Part shown: positions 27,235 through 36,869 of the stretch, piece after piece
Numbering within the stretch: position 1 is the first letter of the stretch
Layout of the letters: the number at the start of each line of letters is the position of its first letter
DNA from: Thermohalobaculum xanthum
Lineage (GTDB): Bacteria > Pseudomonadota > Alphaproteobacteria > Rhodobacterales > Rhodobacteraceae
Assembly (NCBI RefSeq): GCF_016623495.1
Contig: NZ_JAEHHL010000001.1
Location: forward strand, 868,001-932,000
DNA: 64,000 nt
Direction: 5' to 3'
Made by a program: the position numbers and the translations under genes
Notes under the pieces: generated by a model
Seen by the model: only the letters and a program-made list of their open reading frames with translations
The model's database searches: none
What the model was told of the DNA's origin: nothing

Positions 27235-29424
27235 TCAGGCGGCCGAACTGCGTTCCCGGGTGAGTCGCGGCGCATCCTCGGCACCGCTGCGTCCTCGACC
27301 CGAGAGCGAGGGATACTTCATGAAGAACTCGTGGCAACTGAAAAGTTCCTCGCCCGGCGCGGCCTTCGCGCGCAGGTACCGGCCGTCGGGCATCAGGACC
27401 CAGCTCTGCGCCTCGTCGCGCAGGTTGGCGGCCATGATCTGGTCGATGATCTGCGCATGGACCGTGGGGTTGTCGATCTCGACAAGGGTCTCGACCCGGC
27501 GGTTGAGGTTGCGGCCCATCCAGTCGGCCGACGAGATGAATACCCGCGCGTCGGGCGAGGGCAGGCCGTGACCGTTGCCGAAGCAGGTGATGCGGCTGTG
27601 CTCGAGGAAGCGGCCGACGATCGACTTGACGCGGATGTTCTCGCTCAGCCCCTTGATGCCGGGGCGCAGGCCGCAGATGCCGCGGATCACGAGGTCGATC
27701 TTCACCCCCGCCTGGCCGGCGGCGTAGAGGGCGTCGATCACCTCGTCCTCGATCAGGCTGTTCATCTTGGCCCAGACCTGCGCCGGGCGCCCGGCCCTTG
27801 CATGCTCGGCCTCGGCCTCGAGGCACTCGACCAGCGTGCGCTTGAGCGTCAGCGGCGCCACCTGCACCTTCTCGAGCCCGCGCGGCTCGGCATAGCCGGT
27901 GGTGAAGTTGAAGATCTTGGCCGCGTCGCGGCCATGCGGCGTCGAGCAGGTGAAGAGCGAGAGGTCCGTGTAGATCTTCGCCGTGATCGGGTGGTAGTTG
28001 CCCGTTCCGAAATGCGTGTAGGTCACGAGGTCGTTGCCCTCGCGGCGGACGACGGTCGAGATCTTGGCATGGGTCTTGAGATCCACGAAGCCGAAGACGA
28101 CCTGCGCCCCGGCACGTTCGAGCGCGCGCGCCTGTCGGATATTGGCGGCCTCGTCGAACCTGGCCTTCAGCTCGACCAGCGCGGTGACGGACTTGCCGTC
28201 CTCGGCCGCCTCGCACAGCGCCTGGACGATCGGGCTGTCCTTCGACGTGCGGTAGAGGGTCTGCTTGATCGCGAGCACGTTGGGGTCGCGCGCGGCCTGC
28301 TGGAGAAACTGCACCACGATCTCGAAGCTCTCGTAGGGATGGTGGAGCAGCATGTCCTTCTGGCGGATCGCGGCGAAGATGTCGCCGTCATGGTCGCGCA
28401 CGCGTTCGGGCAGGCGCGGCTGGTGCGGCGTCCAGCGCAGGTCCGGCCGGTCGTCGACCACCAGTTCGGCGAGATCCGCGATCCCGACCACGCCCTCGAC
28501 GGTGATGGCTTCCTCGGGGCTGACGCCAAGCTCGGCAACGATCAGGCGGCGCAACTGCTCGGGCGCCTCGGACGAGATCTTGAGCCGGATCACGTCGCCG
28601 CGGCGTCGGCGCTTGAGCGCGGTCTCGAACTCGCGGACAAGGTCCTCGGCCTCTTCCTCGATTTCGAGGTCACTGTCGCGCAGCACGCGGAAGATGCAGT
28701 GCCCCTCGGAGCGGTAGCCGGGGAAGAGCTCGTCCTGGAACAGCGCCAGCAGCTTCTCGAGCGGCAGGAAGCGGACCTCGCCGTTGGGGCCGTCGGCCAG
28801 CCGAAGGTAGCGCTTGAGCTGCGAGGGCACGGGGATCAGCGCGTTGAGTGGCTCGCCGTCGCGGTGGCGCACCAGCTGGAGCGCAAGCGCAAGGCCGCCG
28901 TTGGGGATGAAGGGAAACGGATGCGCCGGGTCGATTGCCAGCGGGCTGAGGACCGGGAACACCTGCGCGAGGAAGAAATCGGCGAGCGACGCGCGGTCCT
29001 CCTCGGTCAGGTCGTCGCGGGTCAGGACATGAATGCCGGCCTCGGCCAGGAGCGGTCGCAGCGTGCCCCAGGTGCGCTGCTGCGCCACCAGCAGGCGCAC
29101 GGCGTCGGCATCGATCAGGTCGAGCTGCTGGGCCGGCGTGCGCCCGTCGAGCGAACGGGTCTCGACCCCTGCCCGCTTCTGCGCGCGCAGGCCGGCGACG
29201 CGGACGGTGTAGAACTCGTCGAGGTTGTTGCCCGAGATCGACAGGAAGCGGATCCGCTCGAGCAGCGGCTGGTGCGGGTTGTCGGCTTCCTCGAGCACGC
29301 GCCAGTTGAAGGCGATCCAGGACAGCTCGCGGTTCTCGAACCGCTCGGCCGAGGCGGGGTCGATCTCGACGCGGTGCCCGGCGGGCACGTGGGTCTCGGT
29401 GGTGTTGAGGAAATCCGCGCGCAT
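27235..29424 (-). CDS. ppk1: polyphosphate kinase 1
   Basis: Makes long-chain polyphosphate from ATP and the reverse. The 729-residue length fits PPK1. The phosphorylated histidine lies in [14 protein letters not shown], and the second conserved histidine is in [12 protein letters not shown]. The N-terminal block [22 protein letters not shown] and the C-terminal [15 protein letters not shown] are family signatures. The ATG at 29424 gives the standard N-terminus and lies 5 nt after the hdaA stop. The operon order PerM-like, hdaA, ppk1, ppx suggests one transcript. Confidence 0.97.
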   Translation of the reverse strand: MRADFLNTTETHVPAGHRVEIDPASAERFENRELSWIAFNWRVLEEADNPHQPLLERIRFLSISGNNLDEFYTVRVAGLRAQKRAGVETRSLDGRTPAQQLDLIDADAVRLLVAQQRTWGTLRPLLAEAGIHVLTRDDLTEEDRASLADFFLAQVFPVLSPLAIDPAHPFPFIPNGGLALALQLVRHRDGEPLNALIPVPSQLKRYLRLADGPNGEVRFLPLEKLLALFQDELFPGYRSEGHCIFRVLRDSDLEIEEEAEDLVREFETALKRRRRGDVIRLKISSEAPEQLRRLIVAELGVSPEEAITVEGVVGIADLAELVVDDRPDLRWTPHQPRLPERVRDHDGDIFAAIRQKDMLLHHPYESFEIVVQFLQQAARDPNVLAIKQTLYRTSKDSPIVQALCEAAEDGKSVTALVELKARFDEAANIRQARALERAGAQVVFGFVDLKTHAKISTVVRREGNDLVTYTHFGTGNYHPITAKIYTDLSLFTCSTPHGRDAAKIFNFTTGYAEPRGLEKVQVAPLTLKRTLVECLEAEAEHARAGRPAQVWAKMNSLIEDEVIDALYAAGQAGVKIDLVIRGICGLRPGIKGLSENIRVKSIVGRFLEHSRITCFGNGHGLPSPDARVFISSADWMGRNLNRRVETLVEIDNPTVHAQIIDQIMAANLRDEAQSWVLMPDGRYLRAKAAPGEELFSCHEFFMKYPSLSGRGRSGAEDAPRLTRERSSAA

Positions 29425-29429
29425 CCGTC

Positions 29430-30161
29430 TCACTCTCCCGGGGCGTCGCCCGTTTCGTCGGTGTCGTCGACCTCGCCCAGATACTCGGCCGCGAGCCGGC
29501 GGCTGATCCGGCGGCGCTCGCCCAGCGCATGGGCGTCGAGCCCCGCAACCGCGCGCTCGGCAGCGGCGAAGGAGCGGTCGATCCTTTCGACCAGATAATT
29601 CACGACTTCGGGCATGACGGGCAACTGCCTGTCGGCAAAGAGCTTGATCATGACCGACGACAGCAACATGTCGTCGGGCGCGCTGATCCGGGCGAGCGCG
29701 AGGCTCTGGAGGCGCGAGGCGAGGTCCGGGGTGTCGATCGACCAGCTTGCGGGCGGGGTCCGGCCGGTCACCAGCAGACGCCCGCCCTCGGCCGCGACGA
29801 GGTTGAGCAGATGGAAAAGCGCGCCCTCGGCCGCACGGCGCTGCTCGGGGTCGAGTCCGGCGAGCCGGTCGGCATCCTCGACCACGACGGAGCCCTGCGC
29901 GGCCAGCCCCGGCACCATCCCCGCACCGAGGTCGGCCGCCTCGATGCGCGCAGCCCCGCTTTCGGCCATCCAGACATGGGCCAGATGGGTCTTGCCCGAG
30001 CTGGCCGGACCGATCAGCGCAAGGCGGCCACCGGGCCAGTCGCGCCAGGCGTCGATCAGCGCAACCGCCTGGGCATTCGCCTGCGAGACCAGGAAATCGC
30101 CGCGGCCCAGCGCGGGGCGATGGGCGAGGTCGAGCGGCATCTGGCGGGCGATCGCGCTCAC
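29430..30161 (-). CDS. hdaA: DnaA-related regulator, HdaA type
   Basis: 243-residue AAA+ protein related to the ATPase core of DnaA. In Caulobacter and relatives HdaA binds the sliding clamp and promotes ATP hydrolysis by DnaA to limit initiation. The N-terminal clamp-binding motif is readable as RQMPLDL. The P-loop is [12 protein letters not shown], and Walker B appears as VVVEDADRL. There is no DnaA domain IV helix for DnaA-box binding. It overlaps the PerM-like gene by 4 bp and precedes ppk1 by 5 bp. Confidence 0.9.
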   Translation of the reverse strand: MSAIARQMPLDLAHRPALGRGDFLVSQANAQAVALIDAWRDWPGGRLALIGPASSGKTHLAHVWMAESGAARIEAADLGAGMVPGLAAQGSVVVEDADRLAGLDPEQRRAAEGALFHLLNLVAAEGGRLLVTGRTPPASWSIDTPDLASRLQSLALARISAPDDMLLSSVMIKLFADRQLPVMPEVVNYLVERIDRSFAAAERAVAGLDAHALGERRRISRRLAAEYLGEVDDTDETGDAPGE

Positions 30162-31342
30162 CTTGACTGCTCCTCATGCGCGCGCGCGGGATCGGGCTCC
30201 CCGTTATCCGCCGCGGCCTCGGCGGGCTTCGCCGGTGCATGCGTTTCGGCGCCCGACTGCGCGAGGCCCAGCGCCCGGGCCTCGGCCGCCTGCATCGCGG
30301 CGCTGCCCTGGTAGAGCCGGCCGGTCTTGTACTGCTCGACGAGGAAACGGACGAGCACCCCGATCGCGGCAGCCGCGGGAACGGCGATCAGCATGCCCAC
30401 GAAACCCATCAGCGAGCCGAAGGCGGACAGGGCGAACATCAGCCAGACGGGGTGCAGCTTGACATGGCCGCCCACCAGCTTGGGCGTCAGCACGTTGCCC
30501 TCGACCGCCTGCCCTGCGGCGAAAATCGCCGCGACTGCCGCGACGTATTGCCAGTCGCCCCAGAACTGCGCGAGCGCGATGCCGATCGAGATCGCACCGC
30601 CCAGGATCGAGCCGACGAAGGGAATGAAGCTGATCAGCCCGGCAAAGGCGCCGACCAGGAGCCCGAACTGCAGCCCGACCGCGCTGAGGGCGATGGTGTA
30701 GAACGTGCCGAGCACCGCGCAGACGGTAAGCTGTCCGCGCACGAACCCCGCGAGCACATCGTCGAGCTCGCGCGCCAGCCGGTGGATGACGGGCTGGTGC
30801 TGGCGCGGCGAGATGTCGTCGAGTTGCGCCACCAGCCGGTCCCAGTCGTAGAGCAGGTAGAAGGCCACAACCGGCGTGATGAAGAGCACGAGCAGGAAGT
30901 CGATGACCGCGATGCTTCCCGAAAGGATCTTCTGGACGGCCGACACGCTCCAGCCCTCGATCCGGCTGCGCAAGGCCTCGAGCCCGCTGCGCAGGACGCT
31001 GTCGGGCTCGGACAATTGCGGCAGCGAGGTCTCCAGGAAGCCGCGCGCGCGCTCGAGATAGATCGGGGCGCTTTCGAGCGCTGCGCGGACCTGCTCGATC
31101 AGCGCGGGAACGACCAGCAACACGGCAAGCCCAGCCGCGCCGATCGCGGCGAGCGTGATCACCGCGGTCGCCATGAGGCGGCTGAGGCCCAGGCGCTCGA
31201 GCCGGTCGGCCAGCGGATCGCAGAGATAGGCGATGGCCGCGCCAAGGATGAACGGCATCAGCGCATCGGCCAGAAGCCAGACGAAAACGCAGACGACGGC
31301 AAAGCCCAAGCCCCACCATCTCAGCTGCTCGCCGATCGTCAT
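30158..31342 (-). CDS. AI-2E / PerM family permease
   Basis: 394-residue inner-membrane protein of the AI-2E transporter (PerM) superfamily with about eight TM helices. Two hairpin helices lie near the N-terminus ([29 protein letters not shown]), and the conserved C-terminal half contains [15 protein letters not shown] and the [21 protein letters not shown] segment typical of the family. The tail is soluble and acidic-Ala-rich. ATG at 31342 is preferred over an upstream in-frame TTG. It is the first gene of the hdaA-ppk1-ppx cluster. The transported molecule is unknown. Confidence 0.88.
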   Translation of the reverse strand: MTIGEQLRWWGLGFAVVCVFVWLLADALMPFILGAAIAYLCDPLADRLERLGLSRLMATAVITLAAIGAAGLAVLLVVPALIEQVRAALESAPIYLERARGFLETSLPQLSEPDSVLRSGLEALRSRIEGWSVSAVQKILSGSIAVIDFLLVLFITPVVAFYLLYDWDRLVAQLDDISPRQHQPVIHRLARELDDVLAGFVRGQLTVCAVLGTFYTIALSAVGLQFGLLVGAFAGLISFIPFVGSILGGAISIGIALAQFWGDWQYVAAVAAIFAAGQAVEGNVLTPKLVGGHVKLHPVWLMFALSAFGSLMGFVGMLIAVPAAAAIGVLVRFLVEQYKTGRLYQGSAAMQAAEARALGLAQSGAETHAPAKPAEAAADNGEPDPARAHEEQSR

Positions 31343-31504
31343 CCCGTCCGTCCGCCTCGTTCGCGCGCTCAAGATCCCGTTCCGTCGGGCATGGTGTGCA
31401 GGCGCGTCGCAGCCGCGTCAACCGGATCGACGCAGGCAATCTCGCGGGATGACCCGGGCCGGTGAGCTGCGCAGGCGGGCCGGTCCCGTGCCCGCCGGGG
31501 CCGC

Positions 31505-31864
31505 TCAGGCGTTCGGGGCCAGCACAACGTCCGCGTTCTGCGACGATGATCCGGGGTCGGAGGCTTCCGCGCCCGGAGACGGCAACGTGGGAGGTGCATC
31601 GAGCGCCCCGGGGTCGCGGCCACCCGGGTCGAAGACGGGTGTTCCGGGTGCATACTGGGCGCCGGGATCGACCCGCTCGGCCTTGAGTTTCGAGGCGGCA
31701 TGCGCGCGCCCGTCGGCCTCGACGCGCGCGGCCAGCGCCTCGCCGTTGAGCAGGTCAAAGTAAGTGAATGTGGCGACGACGAGGACGGCCAGAACCGCGA
31801 GACCGGCCGAAAGGGTCATCCAGTCGAGCGTGATCGCGCCGCGCGTGTCTCTCGCGAAGGCCAC
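31505..31864 (-). CDS. small membrane-anchored prepilin-like protein
   Basis: Predicted 119-residue protein starting at GTG (31864). Its N-terminus VAFARDTRGAITLDW resembles a prepilin: a short basic leader, Gly before the hydrophobic stretch, an acidic residue (Asp) at +5, then one TM helix (WMTLSAGLAVLAVLVVATFTYF). The C-terminal half is Pro/Gly/Asp-rich and probably disordered. The frame is open further upstream to 32122, but that extension lacks coding character. No pilus assembly gene is near. Start and function are uncertain. Confidence 0.55.
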   Translation of the reverse strand: MAFARDTRGAITLDWMTLSAGLAVLAVLVVATFTYFDLLNGEALAARVEADGRAHAASKLKAERVDPGAQYAPGTPVFDPGGRDPGALDAPPTLPSPGAEASDPGSSSQNADVVLAPNA

Positions 31865-32182
31865 GAAATTCCCCGCCGCGACCGGCAAGACCGGACGCGG
31901 CGGGTGGACGCGGCACTCAAATAGCAAGCGGCACACCGACGCATTTGCCCCCAAAGCATACGACGCCACGAGGGAAGCAGACGCCAAGCAGCCAAACAAC
32001 ACGACACAAGACACATTCACGCTCCACCCAACCCGCAGGCAAGGTTGGCCAAGAATGTCGCCGAAATATGGCGGGCATTCAGAGGGACGAAATCCGCCGC
32101 AGGTTGTGTCAGATCGAAACAACTCGTGCCGGCATGACGCCGCGTCAGGGCCTCTCGGGCGGCTCGATGCGCGAGAATCGCC
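31865..32182. other. 318-bp region without an assigned gene
   Basis: It lies between the prepilin-like gene and the nadK 3' end. The plus strand is A/C-rich around 31920-32040, which differs from neighbours. It should hold the promoter of the prepilin-like gene; no hexamers, RNA or hairpin could be called reliably. Confidence 0.45.
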
Positions 32183-32950
32183 TCAAGTGGCGAACTGCTC
32201 GCGAATCAACCTCTCCTCGAGGCCGTGACCCGGGTCGTAGAGCAGCTGGAGCTCGATCTGGGGCGCCGCTGCGACATCGACGCGCAGCACGTCGCGGACC
32301 TCGACATGGTCGGCGGTCGCCGAGACCGGGCGCTTGTCGCTCTCGAGAATCTCGAAGGTCACACGGGTCTCGAGCGGGAGGATCGCACCGCGCCAGCGCC
32401 GCGGCCGGAAGGCCGAGATGGGCGTGAGGGCCAGCAGCCGCGCGCGGATCGGCAGGATCGGTCCATGGGCCGAGAGGTTGTAGGCGGTCGACCCTGCAGG
32501 CGTCGCGACCAGGATGCCGTCGCAGATCAGTTCCTGTAGCCGCTCCTCGCCATCGACGATCACGCGGATCTTGGCCGCCTGCCGCGTCTGGCGCAGCAGC
32601 GAGACCTCGTTAATGGCGAGCGCCTCGTGCCGGCTGCCGCCGCAGGTCTCGGCGACCATGTGCAAGGGGTTGATGACGGCCCGCTTTGCCTCGGCAAGGC
32701 GCCGGGGCAAGCCCTCCTCGGCGTAGTCGTTCATCAGGAAGCCGACCGTGCCGCGATGCATGCCATAGACCGGTTTCTCCAGCCCCATGGTCGCGTGCAG
32801 CGTCTGCAGCATGAACCCGTCGCCGCCCAGCGCGACGATCACGTCGGCCTCTTCTGGCTGCACGCTGCCATAGCGGCGCTCGAGCGCCGCCTGCGCCGCC
32901 TGCGCCTCGTCCGCGGAGCTCGCCAAGAATGCTATGCGTGTGACTGCCAC
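32183..32950 (-). CDS. nadK: NAD kinase
   Basis: Phosphorylates NAD to NADP. 255 residues, the compact alphaproteobacterial form. The GGDG motif is present in [14 protein letters not shown]; the NE motif region is [12 protein letters not shown], and the active-site loop [21 protein letters not shown] is strongly conserved. The start is read as GTG at 32950, and no better ATG is near. It is divergent from glyA, sharing the 287-bp interval that holds the glyA promoter and leader. The ribosome site is weak. Confidence 0.95.
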   Translation of the reverse strand: MAVTRIAFLASSADEAQAAQAALERRYGSVQPEEADVIVALGGDGFMLQTLHATMGLEKPVYGMHRGTVGFLMNDYAEEGLPRRLAEAKRAVINPLHMVAETCGGSRHEALAINEVSLLRQTRQAAKIRVIVDGEERLQELICDGILVATPAGSTAYNLSAHGPILPIRARLLALTPISAFRPRRWRGAILPLETRVTFEILESDKRPVSATADHVEVRDVLRVDVAAAPQIELQLLYDPGHGLEERLIREQFAT

Positions 32951-33115
32951 CGGCCCCGCCGCCCCTCCGTCGCCCCCGCGTCATGGTCGGACCGAGCCTA
33001 GCGGCATCCCCGTCAGGCGGCAATCCGACCCCGCGCGCCGGAGGCCGCGCCGCGCGCCATCTTCCGCGGAGAGGAAATTATGGGGCCCTTAAGATTTTCT
33101 TTGGCGAACTGCCGT

Positions 33116-33143
33116 TTGCCAGCGGCTTGCTTTTGTGTAGAAG
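33116..33143 (+). promoter_or_regulatory. candidate sigma-70-type promoter of glyA
   Basis: TTGCCA (33116-33121), 16-bp spacer, TAGAAG (33138-33143). Transcription would start near 33150, just before the leader hairpin, giving a 5' leader of about 88 nt. The region upstream is the AT-richest part of the interval. Confidence 0.45.
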
Positions 33144-33153
33144 CGCGCGAAAT

Positions 33154-33201
33154 CCACCGGCTGACGGGACGTCAGCAGGGTGGCCATGCCCCGTGACCAC
33201 C
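33154..33201 (+). promoter_or_regulatory. structured glyA leader with alternative helices
   Basis: Hairpin A pairs CCACC (33154-33158) with GGTGG (33179-33183), enclosing a perfect 6-bp stem GCTGAC/GTCAGC. The same GGTGG can instead pair with a second CCACC at 33197-33201 (helix B). The two are mutually exclusive at the outer helix, a layout seen in leader switches. No known riboswitch consensus was recognised. Confidence 0.5.
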
Positions 33202-33237
33202 AGACGCCCACGACAACCGCTGCAAGGAGGCGACCAC

Positions 33238-34533
33238 ATGGACGCGACAACCCGCGACAAGGGTTTCTTCACCGAGGATCTCAGCGCCCGCGACCCCGAG
33301 TTGTTCGGCTCGATCGCGGATGAGCTGACGCGCCAGCGCGACGAGATCGAGCTTATCGCCTCCGAGAACATCGTCAGCCGCGCCGTCATGCAGGCGCAGG
33401 GCTCGGTGATGACCAACAAGTATGCCGAGGGCTATCCGGGCCGGCGCTATTACGGCGGCTGCCAGTATGTCGATGTCGCCGAGGAACTGGCGATCGAGCG
33501 GATCTGCCAGCTCTTCGGCTGCAAGTTCGCGAACGTCCAGCCGCATTCGGGCGCACAGGCCAACCAGGCGGTGCTGATGGCGCTGGTCCAGCCCGGGGAC
33601 ACGATCCTGGGCATGGATCTCGCCTCGGGCGGGCACCTGACCCATGGCGCGCGGGTCAGCCAGTCGGGCAAGTGGTTCAACGCGGTCCAGTATGGCGTGA
33701 CGCGTGACACCAACCTGATCGATTACGACCAGGTCGCGGCGCTGGCTGCCGAGCACAAGCCGAAGCTGATCATCGCCGGCGGCTCGGCCATTCCGCGGCA
33801 GATCGACTTCAAGCGCTTCCGCGAGATCGCCGACAGCGTGGGCGCGATCCTGCATGTCGACATGGCGCATTTCGCGGGGCTGGTGGCCGGCGGCCAGCAT
33901 CCGAACCCGCTCGAGTGGTGCCATGTCGCGACCTCGACCACGCACAAGACCCTGCGCGGTCCGCGCGGCGGCATCATCCTCACCAACGACGAGGACATCG
34001 CGAAGAAGATCAATTCGGCGGTGTTCCCCGGCCTGCAGGGCGGCCCACTGATGCATGTGATCGCCGCCAAGGCGGTGGCTTTCGGGGAGGCGCTGCGCCC
34101 CGAGTTCCGCGCCTATGCCGCGCAGGTGGTGAAGAACGCGCAGACGCTGGCCGCGACGCTGATCGAGGGCGGCCTCGACATCGTCACGGGCGGCACCGAC
34201 ACCCATGTGATGCTGGTCGACCTGCGGCCGAAGAAGGTCACGGGCGTCGCTGCCGAGAAGGCGCTGGGCCGCGCGCACATCACCTGCAACAAGAACGGCA
34301 TCCCCTTCGACCCCGAAAAACCGATGGTGACCTCGGGCATCCGCCTGGGCACGCCCGCCGGAACCACGCGCGGTTTCGGCGAGGCCGAGTTCGTCGAGAT
34401 CGGCAAGCTGATCTGCGAGGTTGTCGACGGCCTCGCGGCGCATGGCGAGGAAGCCAACGGCGCGGTCGAGGAGGCGGTGAAGCGCAAGGTCAAGGCGCTC
34501 TGCAACCGCTTCCCGATCTACGAAGGGCTCTGA
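33238..34533 (+). CDS. glyA: serine hydroxymethyltransferase
   Basis: PLP enzyme that interconverts serine and glycine with tetrahydrofolate and is the main source of one-carbon units. 431 residues. The PLP lysine is in [16 protein letters not shown], and the N-terminal [14 protein letters not shown] and [15 protein letters not shown] blocks are diagnostic. An excellent ribosome site (AAGGAGG, 7 nt before ATG) fixes the start. Its 5' region holds a promoter candidate and a stable hairpin leader, and a strong terminator follows. It stands alone and is divergent from nadK. Confidence 0.98.
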   Translation: MDATTRDKGFFTEDLSARDPELFGSIADELTRQRDEIELIASENIVSRAVMQAQGSVMTNKYAEGYPGRRYYGGCQYVDVAEELAIERICQLFGCKFANVQPHSGAQANQAVLMALVQPGDTILGMDLASGGHLTHGARVSQSGKWFNAVQYGVTRDTNLIDYDQVAALAAEHKPKLIIAGGSAIPRQIDFKRFREIADSVGAILHVDMAHFAGLVAGGQHPNPLEWCHVATSTTHKTLRGPRGGIILTNDEDIAKKINSAVFPGLQGGPLMHVIAAKAVAFGEALRPEFRAYAAQVVKNAQTLAATLIEGGLDIVTGGTDTHVMLVDLRPKKVTGVAAEKALGRAHITCNKNGIPFDPEKPMVTSGIRLGTPAGTTRGFGEAEFVEIGKLICEVVDGLAAHGEEANGAVEEAVKRKVKALCNRFPIYEGL

Positions 34534-34556
34534 CGCCACAGTCACGCCGAACAACC

Positions 34557-34583
34557 AAGGGCCGGAGATCATCTCCGGCCCTT
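34557..34583. terminator. bidirectional terminator glyA / DM13 gene
   Basis: A 13-bp perfect inverted repeat (AAGGGCCGGAGAT, one base, ATCTCCGGCCCTT) lies 24 bp after glyA and just before the 3' end of the convergent DM13 gene. It has short A/T ends but no long U tract. Confidence 0.75.
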
Positions 34584-34605
34584 GTCGTTCCCGGGGGCGC
34601 GTGTC

Positions 34606-34989
34606 TCAGTTCAGCCTTGCGTGCCCCAGCGGGACCGAGAACTTGCGGCACCAGATAACCACCGTGTCGAAATCGGCGGGGTCGATGCCGGCGGGCACCT
34701 TGTAGAACGGTGCCCCTGCGTTCCGGTGCAGCGGCGCGAAATCGGTGCCGGCGGCGAAGCTGCCCCGCGTGCCGAAGCCCACACGCGGATCCGGCGCGCC
34801 GTCGAACCAAAAATCGTCCTTGAGATGGATTTCCCAGCCGCCATCGGCCTCGACGAGTTCGACCGCGCCTTTCGCGACATGATTGCTGTCGCCGGTGAAC
34901 GCACCCGCGCCGCCGGCGCCGGCCGACGCCGGTAGGGCCATCGCCAGCGAAAGGGCGAGGCCAAGTCCGGTTGCTACGATCCCGCGCAT
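34606..34989 (-). CDS. exported DM13-domain-like protein
   Basis: 127-residue protein with a signal peptide (to PASAGA at about residue 25). The mature part matches the DM13 domain pattern: GAFTGDSNHVAKGAVELVE, LKDDFWFDGAPDPRVGF, YKVPAGI, and VVIWCRKFSVPLGHARL with the conserved Cys. DM13 domains are thought to act in extracellular electron transfer or redox, but no function is established here. A GGAGGG ribosome site precedes the ATG. It is convergent with glyA. Confidence 0.82.
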   Translation of the reverse strand: MRGIVATGLGLALSLAMALPASAGAGGAGAFTGDSNHVAKGAVELVEADGGWEIHLKDDFWFDGAPDPRVGFGTRGSFAAGTDFAPLHRNAGAPFYKVPAGIDPADFDTVVIWCRKFSVPLGHARLN

Positions 34990-35113
34990 TGTGACCCTCC
35001 GGTTTTCATGGTTCTGCCGTGGCACTGCGCAAGTGATTGTCATGGTGATCTGGTGGAAGACGGGATCACACCCGATTGACTGTCTGTGGCGCATCGTGAA
35101 GCCACAGCGCGGG

Positions 35114-35119
35114 TATAAT
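35114..35119 (+). promoter_or_regulatory. TATAAT hexamer upstream of nrdR
   Basis: A perfect -10 hexamer about 95 bp before the nrdR start, without a convincing -35 at the expected distance. It may be the nrdR promoter, but this is tentative. Confidence 0.35.
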
Positions 35120-35213
35120 TCGCCATTCGAGATATGGGGGGCGCTTTCCCCTACTACACAACGCATTGGCGTATCCCTATAGTGCTCGGCGATGAAGGAT
35201 CGAGGGGAGCCAG

Positions 35214-35684
35214 ATGCGCTGTCCGTTCTGCGGCAACACCGAAACCCAGGTTAAAGACTCACGCCCTGCCGAGGATCACGTCGCGATCAGGCGGCGGCGA
35301 AGTTGTCCGGCTTGCGGTGGACGCTTCACGACATACGAGCGCGTGCAGCTGCGCGACCTCGTGGTGGTCAAGAAGAACGGCCGGCGCGAGGATTTCGACC
35401 GCGACAAGCTCGCGCGCTCGATCCGGATCGCGCTGCAGAAACGCCCGATCGAACCCGACCGCATCGAGCAGATGATTTCGGGCATCGTGCGGCGTCTGGA
35501 AAGCATGGGCGACACCGACATCCCGTCCGACACGATCGGCGAGATCGTGATGGAGGCGCTGAGCCGGATCGACACGGTCGCCTATGTCCGTTTCGCGTCG
35601 GTCTACAAGAACTTCCAGGAAGTTACGGATTTCGAGGACTTCGTGTCCGAACTCAGACCGCAGTCCCAGCCGCAGGACAGTTGA
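35214..35684 (+). CDS. nrdR: transcriptional repressor NrdR
   Basis: 156-residue ATP/dATP-sensing repressor of ribonucleotide reductase genes. It has the N-terminal zinc ribbon (CPFC and CPAC pairs, residues 3-34) and the ATP-cone domain ([20 protein letters not shown] through [12 protein letters not shown]). The start follows GAGGGGAG. No NrdR box was seen next to it, and no nrd gene is in the window. It begins the riboflavin series, with ribD 4 nt downstream. Confidence 0.97.
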   Translation: MRCPFCGNTETQVKDSRPAEDHVAIRRRRSCPACGGRFTTYERVQLRDLVVVKKNGRREDFDRDKLARSIRIALQKRPIEPDRIEQMISGIVRRLESMGDTDIPSDTIGEIVMEALSRIDTVAYVRFASVYKNFQEVTDFEDFVSELRPQSQPQDS

Positions 35685-35688
35685 CCCG

Positions 35689-36819
35689 ATGGGCGGGACG
35701 ACCGCCGCCGAGGACCGCCGCTGGATGGCCATGGCGCTGAGCCTCGCCCGGCGCGGGCTGGGGCGCGTGGCGCCGAATCCCGCGGTGGCGGCGCTGATCG
35801 TGCAGGACCAGCGGCTGCTGGGCCGGGGCGTGACCGCGCCCGGAGGGCGCCCGCATGCCGAGGCGCAGGCCCTGGCCGCGGCCAATGACCTGGCCGGGCC
35901 CGAGGCGGTGAAGGGCGCCACCGTCTATGTCACGCTCGAACCCTGCGCCCATCACGGACTGACCCCTCCCTGCGCGGACGCGCTGGTCGCCGCCGGGATC
36001 GCGCGGCTTGTCTGCCCGCTTGGCGACCCCGACCCGCGCGTGGCGGGGCGCGGCTTCGAACGGCTGCGCGCCGCGGGCCTCACGGTCGACATCGGCGTGA
36101 TGGCTGCCGAGGCGGCGGCGATCAACGCCGGGTTCCTCCGTCGGATCGAGCACCGGCGGCCGCATCTGACGCTGAAACTGGCCACGACCCTCGACGGCCG
36201 GATCGCGACCGCCAGCGGCGAGAGCCGCTGGATCACCGGACCCGAGGCGCGGCTGAGGGTGCACGGGCTCAGGGCGCGATCGGACGCGATCCTGATCGGC
36301 GCGGGCACGGCGCGGGCCGACGACCCCATGCTGGATGTGCGCGGCTTTGGCGCGAACGCGCCGCAACCGGTGCGGGTCGTGCTGGACGGCCGGCTCACGC
36401 TGCCCGCGGACGGACGGCTGGCACGCAGCGCCGGCACGCAGCCGCTGTGGATCCTGCACGGGCCCAGCGCCACCGCGACCGAGGATCGGGCGAAGGCACT
36501 GACCGACAGCGGGGCCCGGCTGATCCCGATCCCCGGGGACGGCCGCGAGGTCGATCCCGGTGCCGCGCTCGACGCGCTCGCCGGCGCGGGGCTCACCCGG
36601 GTGCTGTGCGAGGGGGGCGGCCGGCTCGCCGCCTCGCTGCTGCGAGCCGGGCTTGTGGACGAGCTCTGGCTCTTCACCGCAGGCAAGGCAATCGGCGCGG
36701 AGGGCACGGCGTCGGTAGGCCCTCTCGGCCTGGGCCGGCTGGCCGAGGCCCCGGCGCTCGCCCTCGATCGCATCGAGCGCGTGGGCGCCGACACGCTGAG
36801 CGTCTGGCGCCGCAGTTGA
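35689..36819 (+). CDS. ribD: bifunctional diaminohydroxyphosphoribosylaminopyrimidine deaminase / reductase
   Basis: Carries out the second and third steps of riboflavin synthesis. 376 residues: the N-terminal zinc deaminase domain has the HAEAQAL and PCAHHGLTPPCADAL motifs, and the C-terminal reductase (from about residue 150) has LKLATTLDGRIATASGESRWITG and the glycine-rich EGGGRLAASLL. The ATG at 35689 gives the standard N-terminus (about 4 nt after nrdR) and is preferred to the upstream open frame. It converges with the wza-like gene. Confidence 0.96.
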   Translation: MGGTTAAEDRRWMAMALSLARRGLGRVAPNPAVAALIVQDQRLLGRGVTAPGGRPHAEAQALAAANDLAGPEAVKGATVYVTLEPCAHHGLTPPCADALVAAGIARLVCPLGDPDPRVAGRGFERLRAAGLTVDIGVMAAEAAAINAGFLRRIEHRRPHLTLKLATTLDGRIATASGESRWITGPEARLRVHGLRARSDAILIGAGTARADDPMLDVRGFGANAPQPVRVVLDGRLTLPADGRLARSAGTQPLWILHGPSATATEDRAKALTDSGARLIPIPGDGREVDPGAALDALAGAGLTRVLCEGGGRLAASLLRAGLVDELWLFTAGKAIGAEGTASVGPLGLGRLAEAPALALDRIERVGADTLSVWRRS

Positions 36820-36869
36820 GCGGGACGTCCGCGCCCTGGCGAGGAGGCGCGCGTCTTGGGTATTCGCGA

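Noticed and set aside
35100-35213. NrdR boxes upstream of nrdR
   Set aside because: No pair of 16-bp NrdR-box-like sequences is recognisable; only a TATAAT hexamer stands out.
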